Source: Gemmatimonadota bacterium
GTDB taxonomy: Bacteria > JAAXHH01
Length of the DNA: 64,000 nucleotides
NCBI GenBank assembly: GCA_009837395.1
Contig: VXTP01000030.1
Span: forward strand, 207,211 to 271,210
Direction: 5' to 3'
Each line of letters begins with the position of its first letter. Position 1 is the first letter of the stretch. The position numbers were made by a program, and so were the translations under genes. Below are positions 51,495 through 60,563 of the stretch, in pieces. The notes beneath the pieces were generated by a model. It did not search any database. It saw nothing but the letters and a program-made list of their open reading frames with translations, and had not been told where the DNA came from.

Positions 51495-52301
51495 ATGAGG
51501 GGTCCACGCCTGCCCTACCGCTACGATCACTACACCTGGGTCGAACTGAAGGAGAAGGTCGAGGACCAGCCCGCCGTCATTCTGCCCGTCGGGTCCACGG
51601 AGGACCACGGCTACCACATGCCCCTGGACGTGGACACCTTCCTGGTGAGCAGCGTGTGCGAAGGCGCCGCGAAGCTCATCCCGGACGAGGTGCTGATCCT
51701 GCCGGCCCTGCCCTACGGGTTCGAGGACCACCACATGGACTTCCCCGGGACGATCACGGTGCGGGACGACCACCTGCAGGACTTCGTCGTGGACATCACC
51801 CGGAGCGTGGCCCACCACGGCTTCCGGAAGATCCTCATCGTCAACGGTCACGGTTCCAACGCCACCATCCTGGAGACGGCTTCGCGGCGGACGGTCATCG
51901 AGACAGACGCCCACTGCGGGACGCTCAACTGGTGGAGCGTGGCCCAGTCCAAGCTCTGGGAGATCGGCGACTCCGAGCTCCAGTCCCACGCCGACGAGAT
52001 CGAGACCTCGGTCTACCGCTACCTCAACGACGACGCGATCCAGATGGACAAGGCGGTGCGGGAGGTGAAGATCCCCGTGTCCAAGTACTACTGGCGCGGC
52101 TGGATCCGCGGTAAGGGCGCATCGCCCCTGCGCATGATGGACCAGTGGTCCCGGATCTCCGATTCCGGCGTCATCGGCGACGCCACTGTCGCCACCGTGG
52201 AGAAGGGCGAGGAACTCTACCGCGCGGCCTCCGAAGAACTGGCCGGTCTGATCCAGGAATTCCGCGCCCTGCCCATCGAACCCCGGGTGGACCGGCACTG
52301 A
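51495..52301 (+). CDS. Creatininase family amidohydrolase
   Basis: The 268-residue protein has the creatininase metal motifs: ILPVGSTEDHGYHMPLDVD (Glu, His and Asp ligands), NGHGSNATILETASRR and SHADEIETS (His and Glu). Members hydrolyse creatinine-like lactams or, as in FAPy and mycofactocin pathways, related amides. AAAGGAG lies a few bases before the ATG. It closes the catabolic series that starts at 45421. Which cyclic amide it opens cannot be read from the sequence. Confidence 0.93.
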   Translation: MRGPRLPYRYDHYTWVELKEKVEDQPAVILPVGSTEDHGYHMPLDVDTFLVSSVCEGAAKLIPDEVLILPALPYGFEDHHMDFPGTITVRDDHLQDFVVDITRSVAHHGFRKILIVNGHGSNATILETASRRTVIETDAHCGTLNWWSVAQSKLWEIGDSELQSHADEIETSVYRYLNDDAIQMDKAVREVKIPVSKYYWRGWIRGKGASPLRMMDQWSRISDSGVIGDATVATVEKGEELYRAASEELAGLIQEFRALPIEPRVDRH

Positions 52302-52365
52302 CGTCATTGCGTTGGTTTGGCCAACCGGCCAACCCCTTGGAGCAGCCTTTCTGGAGTATCCATAC

Positions 52366-54438
52366 ATGAAACGCGCTGTACGCATCGCCGCACGATTCGG
52401 ACACGCCATCCTCCGTATGGTGAAGCAGCTGGCCCCGGATACCTGGACGAAGCGCTGTATCTACGTGGGGCTGGTCATGGCCGCCGGAGTCATTCTGGTC
52501 CTGGGCACCTGGCAGGGCGTGGCCACCTGGCTCGGCTGGCCGGCGATCGCCCTCTTGACCGCTGGCATTTTCTACTACACGTGGAAGGCCTTTTCGTGGT
52601 TGCGGGACCATCTGCTGTGGAAAGTCCGGAATCGCATCATCGTCGTTTTCCTCTTCGCCGGCATCGCGCCCCTGTGTATCGCCTCTTCGATCAGCATACT
52701 CGTCGGATGGCTCTGGATCGGGACCCTCGGTACCAACCTGGTCACCCGCCATATCGAAGAAACCGTCGACCGGCTCGATCACATACCGGTCGATATGCAA
52801 CTGGCCCTGCTGAGGACAGCTTCGGAAGACAGGCCGCCTTTCGCCGGAATCGTGGACGAGATCCTGCGGGACAATCCCGATCTTACCGGTCTGTCGATCA
52901 GCGTATTCGAGGATGGCCGGCCGTTGCTTGCATCGCCCCCCTTCGATACGCCGGAATCCCTCCCGGACTGGCTGCTTCGGGAAAACCATTTCGCCGAAGT
53001 GGTTTACGACAGCCTGGCCGACCGCCGGTCCGAAGGCCGGTCCGACGGCCGGTCCGACGGCCTTTCCGCGCTGTCCTTTCGCGCCGGCACCGCCATCGAC
53101 TTCCGTGGACGGAACCTGTACGTCCTCTCCTACAAGCCGCTGGGGGTAGATTACCGGAAGAAGATATGGGAAGAACTGGGCACGGAGGTCGCGTTTCGGT
53201 CCGGACCGGGCGATTACGAAGACGTCACCGTCTATGAGTCGGCACCTTCGGAAGTGGAAAGGTCCCAGTTGCCGATCTGGGGCGCGCTGCACGTGCCGTG
53301 GGCCGCCTCGTTCGCCGTCCGGTCCTGGAACCGTGGGGTGAATACCTTTGCGATCCTGGGCCTGGATCTTGATCCGGCACACATTTTCGAAGCGACCGTT
53401 ACCGGAGACATGCTGCTGTCCGGTTTTCCGCCGCTGTTTGCCGTAGTCATCGTTTTGTGCGCGGTATTCGTCTGCTTCGAGGTGATCTCCTTCATGATCG
53501 GGCTGCTCGTCTCACGGCGGATTACCACGGCGGTGCGCGGGCTGTATGAGGGTACGGAAGCCATTCGCGCCGGCAGGACGGACTTTCGCGTGGAAGAAAA
53601 GGCGCGGGATCAGCTTGGCGAACTCGGCCGCTCTTTCAACACCATGGCGCAGAGCATCGAGATGCTGATGGATGAAGAAAGGGAAAAGGAGCGGATCGAA
53701 ACGGAACTGTCCATGGCCCGGGAGGTGCAGGCCCGTTTCATACCCAACGTGCCGCCGCAGCGGGGTCCCCTCGAACTGGCCGGCGCCTGGATCCCCGCCC
53801 GCACGGTCAGCGGCGACTATTACGACTTCATCGAACACCGGGACCGGATGCTGGATATCGTGGTCGGCGACATCTCGGGAAAGGGCATATCGGCTGCGCT
53901 CATGATGGCCGGTCTGCAGGCCTCCTTGCGGTCCCAGGCGCTGGACCCCGCGCTGGAAGGAAGCCCGGACCGTCTGTCCAGGCTGATGTCCCGCCTCAAT
54001 GTCTACCTGTGCCACAGCACGGCGCCGGAGCGATTCGCCACGGTATTCATCTGCAGTTACCACATGGAGACGTCCCGGCTCAATTACTGCTGCGCCGGGC
54101 ACAATCCACCCCTGCTCCTGCGCAACGGCAGCGACGATGTCGCCCTGCTCGAAAGCGGCGGTTACCCGATCGGGTTGTTTCCGGAAGCGGAATACGAAGA
54201 TTCCGCCGTCAGCGTCGATCCGGGGGATCTCTTCGCGGTCTACACCGACGGCATCACGGATGCCCTCAATCGGGAGGATGAAGACTTCGGGGAAGCCCGC
54301 CTTCGCGGGGTCCTTTCGCGAAACCGCGAACGGTCCAGCGAGGAGATCCTGGAGCGGATCCTCGCCTCGGTCCGCGACTTCTCGCTCGGCGTGGAACAGT
54401 TCGACGACCAGACCGCCGTCATCGGCCGCGTGCGTTAG
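52366..54438 (+). CDS. HAMP-containing PP2C-type (SpoIIE) serine phosphatase
   Basis: The 690-residue membrane protein has three hydrophobic segments near residues 25-120, an extracytoplasmic domain (about 120-350), a further helix, then HAMP (SRRITTAVRGLYEGTEAIRA), a coiled coil (MDEEREKERIETELSMAREV) and the SpoIIE phosphatase: GDYYDF, VGDISGKGISAALMMA (metal Asp/Gly motif), AGHNPPLLL and YTDGITDALN. Such proteins act in partner-switching control of anti-anti-sigma factors. The extracytoplasmic part carries RSEGRSDGRSDG, from 12-bp repeats. The ATG at 52366 has GGAG ten bases upstream. No sigma or anti-sigma gene is visible nearby. Confidence 0.9.
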   Translation: MKRAVRIAARFGHAILRMVKQLAPDTWTKRCIYVGLVMAAGVILVLGTWQGVATWLGWPAIALLTAGIFYYTWKAFSWLRDHLLWKVRNRIIVVFLFAGIAPLCIASSISILVGWLWIGTLGTNLVTRHIEETVDRLDHIPVDMQLALLRTASEDRPPFAGIVDEILRDNPDLTGLSISVFEDGRPLLASPPFDTPESLPDWLLRENHFAEVVYDSLADRRSEGRSDGRSDGLSALSFRAGTAIDFRGRNLYVLSYKPLGVDYRKKIWEELGTEVAFRSGPGDYEDVTVYESAPSEVERSQLPIWGALHVPWAASFAVRSWNRGVNTFAILGLDLDPAHIFEATVTGDMLLSGFPPLFAVVIVLCAVFVCFEVISFMIGLLVSRRITTAVRGLYEGTEAIRAGRTDFRVEEKARDQLGELGRSFNTMAQSIEMLMDEEREKERIETELSMAREVQARFIPNVPPQRGPLELAGAWIPARTVSGDYYDFIEHRDRMLDIVVGDISGKGISAALMMAGLQASLRSQALDPALEGSPDRLSRLMSRLNVYLCHSTAPERFATVFICSYHMETSRLNYCCAGHNPPLLLRNGSDDVALLESGGYPIGLFPEAEYEDSAVSVDPGDLFAVYTDGITDALNREDEDFGEARLRGVLSRNRERSSEEILERILASVRDFSLGVEQFDDQTAVIGRVR
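53026..53061. repeat. 12-bp tandem repeat, 3 units, in phosphatase gene
   Basis: CGGTCCGAAGGC, CGGTCCGACGGC and CGGTCCGACGGC follow directly, encoding the RSEG/RSDG repeats in the extracytoplasmic domain. Confidence 0.92.
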
Positions 54439-57400
54439 AGCGGTCGATCGACCCGGGCCGCCAGGTCCGCTTCCTCCTCGACTTCGCCATCTGCCGTCTG
54501 GTCCGCTTCCCCCACGGCTTCGACGTCCACCTTCACCCCGTAGGCGTATTGCTCCAGCCGGCAGAACACGTTGACCAGACGCATCTGTTCCACGGTCCTG
54601 CACGGGGCCTCCAGCAACCGTGGATTGAGGATGACGATGGACAGGCACTGTGCCCGGGAGACGGCCACGTTGAGCCGGTTCCGGCTATACAGGAACTCCA
54701 TGTGCCTGGGCAGGTCCTCGGCCGTGGACGTCACCATGGAAACGAGCACGACGGGCGCCTCCTGCCCCTGGAACTTGTCCACCGTGCCCACGCGCGCGCC
54801 GTCGGGCAACGCCGACCGCAGGTGGTTGACCTGCACGTTGTAAGGCGAGACCACCAGGATGTCCGCTGCGGTCAGCGAACGGGTCCGGCCGCGGCCGTCC
54901 GCGAAGGACTGCCCCAGCAGTTCATCGTAGCAGGCCCTGACGACCTTGCCCTCCGCCTCGCTCTTCTGGGAACATCCCGCGTGATCCGCCGCGATCATGA
55001 CGATGCCCTCTTCGGGCAATTCCGTTTTTTCAAGCAACAGCCGGCGCTCCGCAGTTGCGGCATGGTTCTCCAGCCTTCCGTCGTAGAAGGCGCCGGAAAC
55101 GAACCGGCATATACTCGGCTTGAGGCGCCAGGTCGTCCCCAGGAAGATCCCGCGGTCGGCCGGAATGGTATCCTTGCCCTGCAGGAGGTATTCCAGGACC
55201 GACATGCCGGCCTCGCCCGGATGGGTGCCCTTCATGGGTTGGCCCAGCTGCATCTGGTCACCCACCAGGACGATGTTTTTGGTTGATGACGACATGCCCA
55301 CGACGTTGGCGGTCGACACCTGTCCCGCTTCGTCGATGAAGAGGTAGTCCAGGCAGTCGACGAGGTGTTCGTCGGAAAACAGCCACGCCGTCCCGGCGTA
55401 GAGGTCCGCGCCCGGTCCGATGTCCCCGGTTCTTTCGACGTTCGTTACGAACTCTCCTTTGTAGACGCTGTCCGGGTTGCCGCCGCTGCTCTTCTTGATG
55501 CCCCGGAACGACACGCCCCGGTCCCGCGCGACTTCAACGACCATGTCCAGCAGGTTGTGGATGGCCTGATGCGCATTGGACGTAATGCCGACTGTGTGCC
55601 CTCGCTCGATCAGCGCAACGATGAGATGACCACTCGTGTAGGTCTTGCCGGCGCCGGGCGGTCCCTGGATGAAGAGATAGCTGTCGTCGAGATGCGCCAC
55701 GGCATCCAGATAACCGTCTATTCCTTCGCGGCCGGGCTCGACGATCGGCGCGCCCGGGGTGCGGCCCTTGATCCGCGGGACCGCCCGGCGAAGCAGATCC
55801 ATGGCGGCCCGCGGGGTCTTCCCGTCCCGGATGAACCGCTCCGCGTGACGGTAGATCCCCGCCCTGATGACCTTCGCGTCTACCGGTCCACCGGGCCCGA
55901 TCGAAGCATTCGAAGGCAATGGCTGGACGCTCGGTCCCTGCCTGACCCGGACGATCCCTTTCGACTCGTCGATTTCCTGGATCGAACCGGCCCTGTCCAT
56001 GGTCTGCGCGTTCGCGACCTGGTCGCCGGTCTTGAGCTTGAAGTCCTGGGGCGGGAACCGGAAGGTATAAATGGTCGATCTCTTGACCTGGACGGGTGGA
56101 TCCCCCGACTTCTCCAATCCCCCCAGACACTCCACGTCCTCGATCAGTTCATCCGTCGTCTTGTCGCGGCGTTCGAAGGCGGCCCACCACTCTGGCTTGG
56201 CCTCCCGGTTGTGGAACTCCAGCAGGTCCGCGATGCGCCGGCCGTCTTCCGGTGGGTCCTCCTCGAAAATGCCCAACCTGCGCTGGTATTCCTCGTACTC
56301 GATCTCCCAGTCCTTGCGCCCGGGCGACGCCGGGGTTGCCGCAGCGGCCTCCCCGCCGCTATCGTCCCCGCCGCTTTCGCGTCCGCTGCTTTCGTGCCCG
56401 CCGTTTTCGTCCCCACCGAACCAGTACGCGCGAGCCGGACGGAGCGACACCAGCCAGTCGCGCAGCTTCCACGTAGATACGCAGTCTGCTTCGTTGTACT
56501 CGGCGATTTGTCGCAGGAGATCGTCCTCGCCGGTCTCCTGCCAGCGGTTGTATACGACGACGCTCTCCGCGGCCGTCGCCACCTCCCCGCTGCGCTGCAT
56601 GTAAAAAGTCTCGAGGTTCTTCAGCGAGTAGCGCGGCTCGGAGGTACGGATGCTCTCCCGCACGACCAGGTAGAGGTCGACGAACCGATTACGCCGCAGC
56701 AGGTTGTCGAGTTGCTCCTGGCAGGTTCCGTAGCGGCCCGCCAACCGTTTCAGGGCCGTGGTCTCGTAGTGGTTGTAGTGGTAGATATAGGCCGAAGGAT
56801 ACTGCCCCAGATGCACGTCCAGAAAGGCCATTAAATCCTCGAAGGCCTTCTTCTCCTGCCCGTGGTTATGGGCCCAGAAGGCCTTGAAGGACGGACGGTC
56901 ATCCGTAACGGTGACCGCTCCGAAGAGGTATTCCAGGCCGTTGGGATAGAGCGGATCGCCTTCCATGTCGAAGAACAGGTCGCCCCGGTCGGGCGCGGGC
57001 AGCCGCGACAGACCCTTCCCTTCGTCGTAGTCGAGCCGTTCCCACGCGTCCTTTCCCGTTTTAGCCTTCCCGTACTGCAACGCGGCCTGGGCGCGAAGCC
57101 GGGCAAGCCCCTCCTGATTCGTGTCGGCGATTTGCTTTTCGGCATCCAGTTGAGCGAGATCGGTCAACGTGTTGATGCCGGCGTTTCTCAGCGCGGCAAT
57201 CTGGGTCTTGCGGATATTGGCGACGCGGGACAGATGGTCGTCGTCCTCCCAGCGCCGGGCGCAGAGGTCGCGCCAGTGGCAGTACGTGCAATGGGCGCAG
57301 GGATCGGGATTCGTGTCGGCGGGAGGCCCGGCGGTCCATGACTCGAAGCGCCGGCGCGCCAGGGCATAATAGTAGTAGAAATCATCCACCCTGAAACACT

Positions 57401-57926
57401 GTTTCTTCCCGTCTCCCAGCAGCAGATACGTGAACTCGGGCCGCCGTTCCTGCAACCCTTCCAGCAGGTCGGCGTATACACAGAGTTGAATGAGGTAACC
57501 GGGCGCGACCTTCCTGCCGAGCTTGGTATCCAGCACCTCGTAGCTGTAGTCTCCGAGCGCGGATGGCCGGGGACAACGGACCAGGAAATCGGCATCTCCG
57601 CGCCAGGGCTCCCGGTGCAGCACAGCCTGGAAGATGACGTCCACGCCGGCTTCCATGGCCGACCGGGTCGCGTCCGCCCGGTCCTGAAGCGATCCGTCCC
57701 GGTCTATCTCGACAATATCCCGGCCTTCGGTCCGTAACCGTTCCAGGTAGGCCTTCTCGTGTTCCAGGCCCTTGCGCTGCAACAACCGCATGGTCTCATC
57801 GGACTCCGCCTTCTCGAGATCTTCCTCCAGGCTCCGCATATCGAGATAGGTCGCGTGGCGGCAGCCCAGGTAGTTCACCAGGTCCGTTGCGGAAAACCGG
57901 CAGCCTCCGTCCTCGGTTCTATGCAT
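54435..57926 (-). CDS. RecB-like nuclease fused to DNA2/NAM7-type helicase (TM0106-like)
   Basis: The 1163-residue protein starts with a RecB/Cas4-type nuclease (about residues 1-230): RGDADFLVRC, VLDTKLGRKV (ExK-like) and IQLCVYADLLEG, with cysteines CRHATYLD and CAHCTYCHWRDLCARRW that could hold an iron-sulfur cluster. A RNase H-like part follows (DLFFDMEGDPLY). The helicase half has Walker A in QGPPGAGKTYTSGHL, Walker B FIDEAGQ and motifs GDQMQLGQPM, DKFQGQEAPVVLVSMV and NVAVSRAQ. It resembles TM0106-family nuclease/helicases that process DNA ends. A Gly/Glu/Ser/Asp-rich linker comes from 15-bp repeats. Its stop overlaps the convergent phosphatase gene by four bases. Confidence 0.9.
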   Translation of the reverse strand: MHRTEDGGCRFSATDLVNYLGCRHATYLDMRSLEEDLEKAESDETMRLLQRKGLEHEKAYLERLRTEGRDIVEIDRDGSLQDRADATRSAMEAGVDVIFQAVLHREPWRGDADFLVRCPRPSALGDYSYEVLDTKLGRKVAPGYLIQLCVYADLLEGLQERRPEFTYLLLGDGKKQCFRVDDFYYYYALARRRFESWTAGPPADTNPDPCAHCTYCHWRDLCARRWEDDDHLSRVANIRKTQIAALRNAGINTLTDLAQLDAEKQIADTNQEGLARLRAQAALQYGKAKTGKDAWERLDYDEGKGLSRLPAPDRGDLFFDMEGDPLYPNGLEYLFGAVTVTDDRPSFKAFWAHNHGQEKKAFEDLMAFLDVHLGQYPSAYIYHYNHYETTALKRLAGRYGTCQEQLDNLLRRNRFVDLYLVVRESIRTSEPRYSLKNLETFYMQRSGEVATAAESVVVYNRWQETGEDDLLRQIAEYNEADCVSTWKLRDWLVSLRPARAYWFGGDENGGHESSGRESGGDDSGGEAAAATPASPGRKDWEIEYEEYQRRLGIFEEDPPEDGRRIADLLEFHNREAKPEWWAAFERRDKTTDELIEDVECLGGLEKSGDPPVQVKRSTIYTFRFPPQDFKLKTGDQVANAQTMDRAGSIQEIDESKGIVRVRQGPSVQPLPSNASIGPGGPVDAKVIRAGIYRHAERFIRDGKTPRAAMDLLRRAVPRIKGRTPGAPIVEPGREGIDGYLDAVAHLDDSYLFIQGPPGAGKTYTSGHLIVALIERGHTVGITSNAHQAIHNLLDMVVEVARDRGVSFRGIKKSSGGNPDSVYKGEFVTNVERTGDIGPGADLYAGTAWLFSDEHLVDCLDYLFIDEAGQVSTANVVGMSSSTKNIVLVGDQMQLGQPMKGTHPGEAGMSVLEYLLQGKDTIPADRGIFLGTTWRLKPSICRFVSGAFYDGRLENHAATAERRLLLEKTELPEEGIVMIAADHAGCSQKSEAEGKVVRACYDELLGQSFADGRGRTRSLTAADILVVSPYNVQVNHLRSALPDGARVGTVDKFQGQEAPVVLVSMVTSTAEDLPRHMEFLYSRNRLNVAVSRAQCLSIVILNPRLLEAPCRTVEQMRLVNVFCRLEQYAYGVKVDVEAVGEADQTADGEVEEEADLAARVDRPL
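56353..56412. repeat. 15-bp tandem repeat, 4 units, in helicase-fusion gene
   Basis: Four diverged units of CCGCCGCTATCGTCC type encode the linker GGDENGGHESSGRESGGDD in the nuclease/helicase protein, between the RNase H-like part and the helicase. Confidence 0.85.
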
Positions 57927-57966
57927 GGAAGGTTACGTCTCCCCTCGGTGATTGCAGGAATGCGAT

Positions 57967-58046
57967 CAACGCCGCGCGCCGCTACTCAACGCCGTTCGGC
58001 GCCACTCAACGCCGTGCGGCGCCACTCAACGCCGCGCGCCGCTCCA
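57967..58046. repeat. 20-bp tandem repeat, 4 units, between helicase and spermidine-synthase-like genes
   Basis: Units starting CAACGCCG at 57967, 57987, 58007 and 58027 each run 20 bases and end in CACT or CCA. The last units cover the stop codon and last residues (ARR) of the spermidine-synthase-like gene. The period is not a multiple of three because most of it is in the spacer. Confidence 0.9.
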
Positions 58047-60563
58047 CGCTGCCGTGCACGCCGCGACGACATAGCAGGCCGCCGCCGCCGTCACCGTGAG
58101 CACGACTCCCCACTGCATGGCGATGATCATGGCCAGCGGCGAGGCCAGAACGGAAGCGCAGCCGTTCACGCCCCAGGCCCAGGGTACCAGCGCGGAAGAC
58201 CGCGCCCCGAACCATCGCAGCCCCAGCGGGAAGGGCAGCCCCATGGCGAAGGCCAGGGGTGCGATGAAGACGAGCACCGCGGCGAGACGCAGTCCCAGCG
58301 GCCAGGCGCCTCCGAACAGCGCGAGGAGGATCATGCCCGTGAATACGGGTATGGCCAGGACCGCCGGCACCAGGGCGAGTCTGGCCAGCGAAACGCCGGG
58401 CAGCGCGGCGATGCGATTCGCCGCCAGGCTGCCCAGGCCCGAGCAAAGCAGAAAGGCCCCCACGGTGGCCGCGCCGCCGATCACGGGATCGCCCAGCAGG
58501 CGCTGGATGCCCGACAGAAAGGCGATTTCCAGCACCAGGTAGGCCAGCCCGATGGCCAGGAAGTACACGGCGGCGTTCGACCGTCCGGACGCCTTTCGGA
58601 TGTCGGAACGGAAAACGAAGGGCAGCAGTATCAATACCAGTCCCGCGCACGTAACGATGACGGCGGTGGACAGGACGAAAAGAAAAGCCAGTTCCGACCG
58701 CAGCAGCCACCCCGCTCCATAGGCCCTCCGGAAATCGGGCAGGGCGCCGAGCTTCCCGAAATTGCCGAAGAAGGGGCGGTCGTCGGTGGCCGGCCGGACT
58801 TCGAAGGGCCACTCGTCGAAGAACCGGGCGGTTTCGCCGGGGTCCCCGGACAACAGGCTGCGCATCACGTGGTACAGGTAGTCACCGTCTTCCCCCGGTG
58901 GTCCGGGGAGTTCGTCGGGACGGTTCAGTTCGCCGGCCGTTATCCCCTGGAAATATACCGGGGTGAGGTTCCGTTCCGCGGCCAAGTCCCGCAGCCGACG
59001 GATCTCCCCTGCCCGCCAGGGCCTTGGCCGGACCATGGTGCAGACGCCCAGGAAATCCCGGACCATGGCGATATGCACGCCGGGCCCGGCCGGACCGGCT
59101 GCCCCGGACGCCAATCCGGAACGGGCGGGCCTAGAGATCCCCGACTGTTCGAGGGCGGCGATGACCGTCGCCGCGATTTTCGCGTTGTCCCGGGGCGGCA
59201 GCTGTATCCCGCGGGACACGTGAAGTATGCCTTCCGGCGACAACCGCCGCAGGGCTACCGCCACACCCTCCACCGTCATGAGATGATCCTGGTTCAGTCC
59301 CTCCAGGCCGCCCGCGGCCGCCGACCAGGATTCCATGCCCGCCAGCTGGATGAGGTCGAAGGTATCTTGCGTCCCTTCGAGGAAGGCCCGGGATTCCACC
59401 GGATGAAGTGCGACGCCCGGCAGGTCGAAAACCATGCCGCCCTCGTCCTCCAGGGGTCCGGCCAGGAGGTCCGACAGCACCCGGTTCGACTGCACGACGT
59501 CGACCGTGGCCGCACCGTGCCGCCGGGCCAGCCAGATATTGCCGCCGCCGACCTCGTCCAGCAGCAGTACCCTGGGACTGGATGAAACCAGGCCATAGGG
59601 CAGGGCCATGAGCGTGCCGTCCAGCACCTCCGCCTGTTCCGGCCGGTCGATGCGCAACAGGGAGCCGGCACGGTGACCGTCCACGACGATCGACGCCATG
59701 GACGGTGGCACGCGCTCGTCCGTCATGAAGGCCATGTCGTGAAAGGCATCGCTGCCGAAGGCCTCCACGACCTCCGACGGGCCGACGGCGCGGACCAGCA
59801 GTTCGGCCTGTCCGTCCGCTTCGAGGCGGTTTACATAGGCCAGGTACTTGTCGTCGTCTACACGGATGTAAGGGGGATAAATCAACGCCAGCAACGCACC
59901 GGCAGGTACGGCAAGCACGGCGAGCACGGTCAGCACACGCGCGGAAACCGGTCCGGTGCTCACCGCCCGCCGGTCGCCTCGGTATGCCGCGGCCAGGACC
60001 ACGGCCCCGGTCACGTAGCCCAGCCATGCAGGATCCACGAAGTACATGACGATGGTCACGCCGACCGCGCCGGTCGCGCTGCCGATGAGGTTCGACGCGT
60101 AGACCGCGGTAAGCCGCTGGCCGGCGGACATCAGCGCCAGTCCGATGGCGGTGGCGCCCAGGGCGAAGGGGACGGTCAGCAGGGCCCAGTATCCGGCCCA
60201 CCAGGCCAGTTGCCCCACGACGAGGCCGGGCAGGAAACGGCCGGTCACGGGCAGGAGCTGCGCGGCCTGGAGCATGACGGGAATGGAGACGGCCGTGAGC
60301 AGGGCCAGTGCCGGAAGGGCCGTATGCCGGTGCCGCAGGAGGTAACCGCGCCACAGCGACAGGATGGCGCCGCTCATGCCGAAGCCGAGGAGCGCGATGG
60401 TGATGACGAGGAAGGCGAAATGGTACCAGCTCGCGTACTGCAGGACGCGTATGAGCCCTATTTCGAAGGCGATGACGCCGCAGGAAACCAGGCCGGCCGC
60501 CCGTACGAGATAACCCGCCGGAAAACCCCCGGGCGTATCCGCGTTTTCGGTCCGGGACGTCAC
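58026..60563 (-). CDS. Spermidine synthase-like membrane protein
   Basis: The 845-residue protein has about seven membrane helices at each end and a soluble spermidine-synthase-like domain in the middle (about residues 230-600). The cofactor loop reads VLLLDEVGGGNIWLARR, a degenerate form of the methylthioadenosine-binding Gly motif, so activity is uncertain. Later motifs are DTFDLIQLAGMESW and HLMTVEGVAVALRRLSPEG, also usual in this family. The GTG at 60563 overlaps the stop of pcm (GTGA). Such proteins with flanking helices occur in several phyla; the product is unknown. Confidence 0.78.
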   Translation of the reverse strand: MTSRTENADTPGGFPAGYLVRAAGLVSCGVIAFEIGLIRVLQYASWYHFAFLVITIALLGFGMSGAILSLWRGYLLRHRHTALPALALLTAVSIPVMLQAAQLLPVTGRFLPGLVVGQLAWWAGYWALLTVPFALGATAIGLALMSAGQRLTAVYASNLIGSATGAVGVTIVMYFVDPAWLGYVTGAVVLAAAYRGDRRAVSTGPVSARVLTVLAVLAVPAGALLALIYPPYIRVDDDKYLAYVNRLEADGQAELLVRAVGPSEVVEAFGSDAFHDMAFMTDERVPPSMASIVVDGHRAGSLLRIDRPEQAEVLDGTLMALPYGLVSSSPRVLLLDEVGGGNIWLARRHGAATVDVVQSNRVLSDLLAGPLEDEGGMVFDLPGVALHPVESRAFLEGTQDTFDLIQLAGMESWSAAAGGLEGLNQDHLMTVEGVAVALRRLSPEGILHVSRGIQLPPRDNAKIAATVIAALEQSGISRPARSGLASGAAGPAGPGVHIAMVRDFLGVCTMVRPRPWRAGEIRRLRDLAAERNLTPVYFQGITAGELNRPDELPGPPGEDGDYLYHVMRSLLSGDPGETARFFDEWPFEVRPATDDRPFFGNFGKLGALPDFRRAYGAGWLLRSELAFLFVLSTAVIVTCAGLVLILLPFVFRSDIRKASGRSNAAVYFLAIGLAYLVLEIAFLSGIQRLLGDPVIGGAATVGAFLLCSGLGSLAANRIAALPGVSLARLALVPAVLAIPVFTGMILLALFGGAWPLGLRLAAVLVFIAPLAFAMGLPFPLGLRWFGARSSALVPWAWGVNGCASVLASPLAMIIAMQWGVVLTVTAAAACYVVAACTAAWSGARR

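Noticed and set aside
54435-57926. RecB/Cas4-like nuclease as part of a CRISPR or defence cluster
   Set aside because: Neighbours are a phosphatase and a spermidine-synthase-like gene; no cas1/cas2 or other defence genes are visible.
57967-58046. Four regularly spaced 20-bp repeats as a possible CRISPR array
   Set aside because: There are no spacers between the units, the units abut directly and they diverge; no cas genes nearby.
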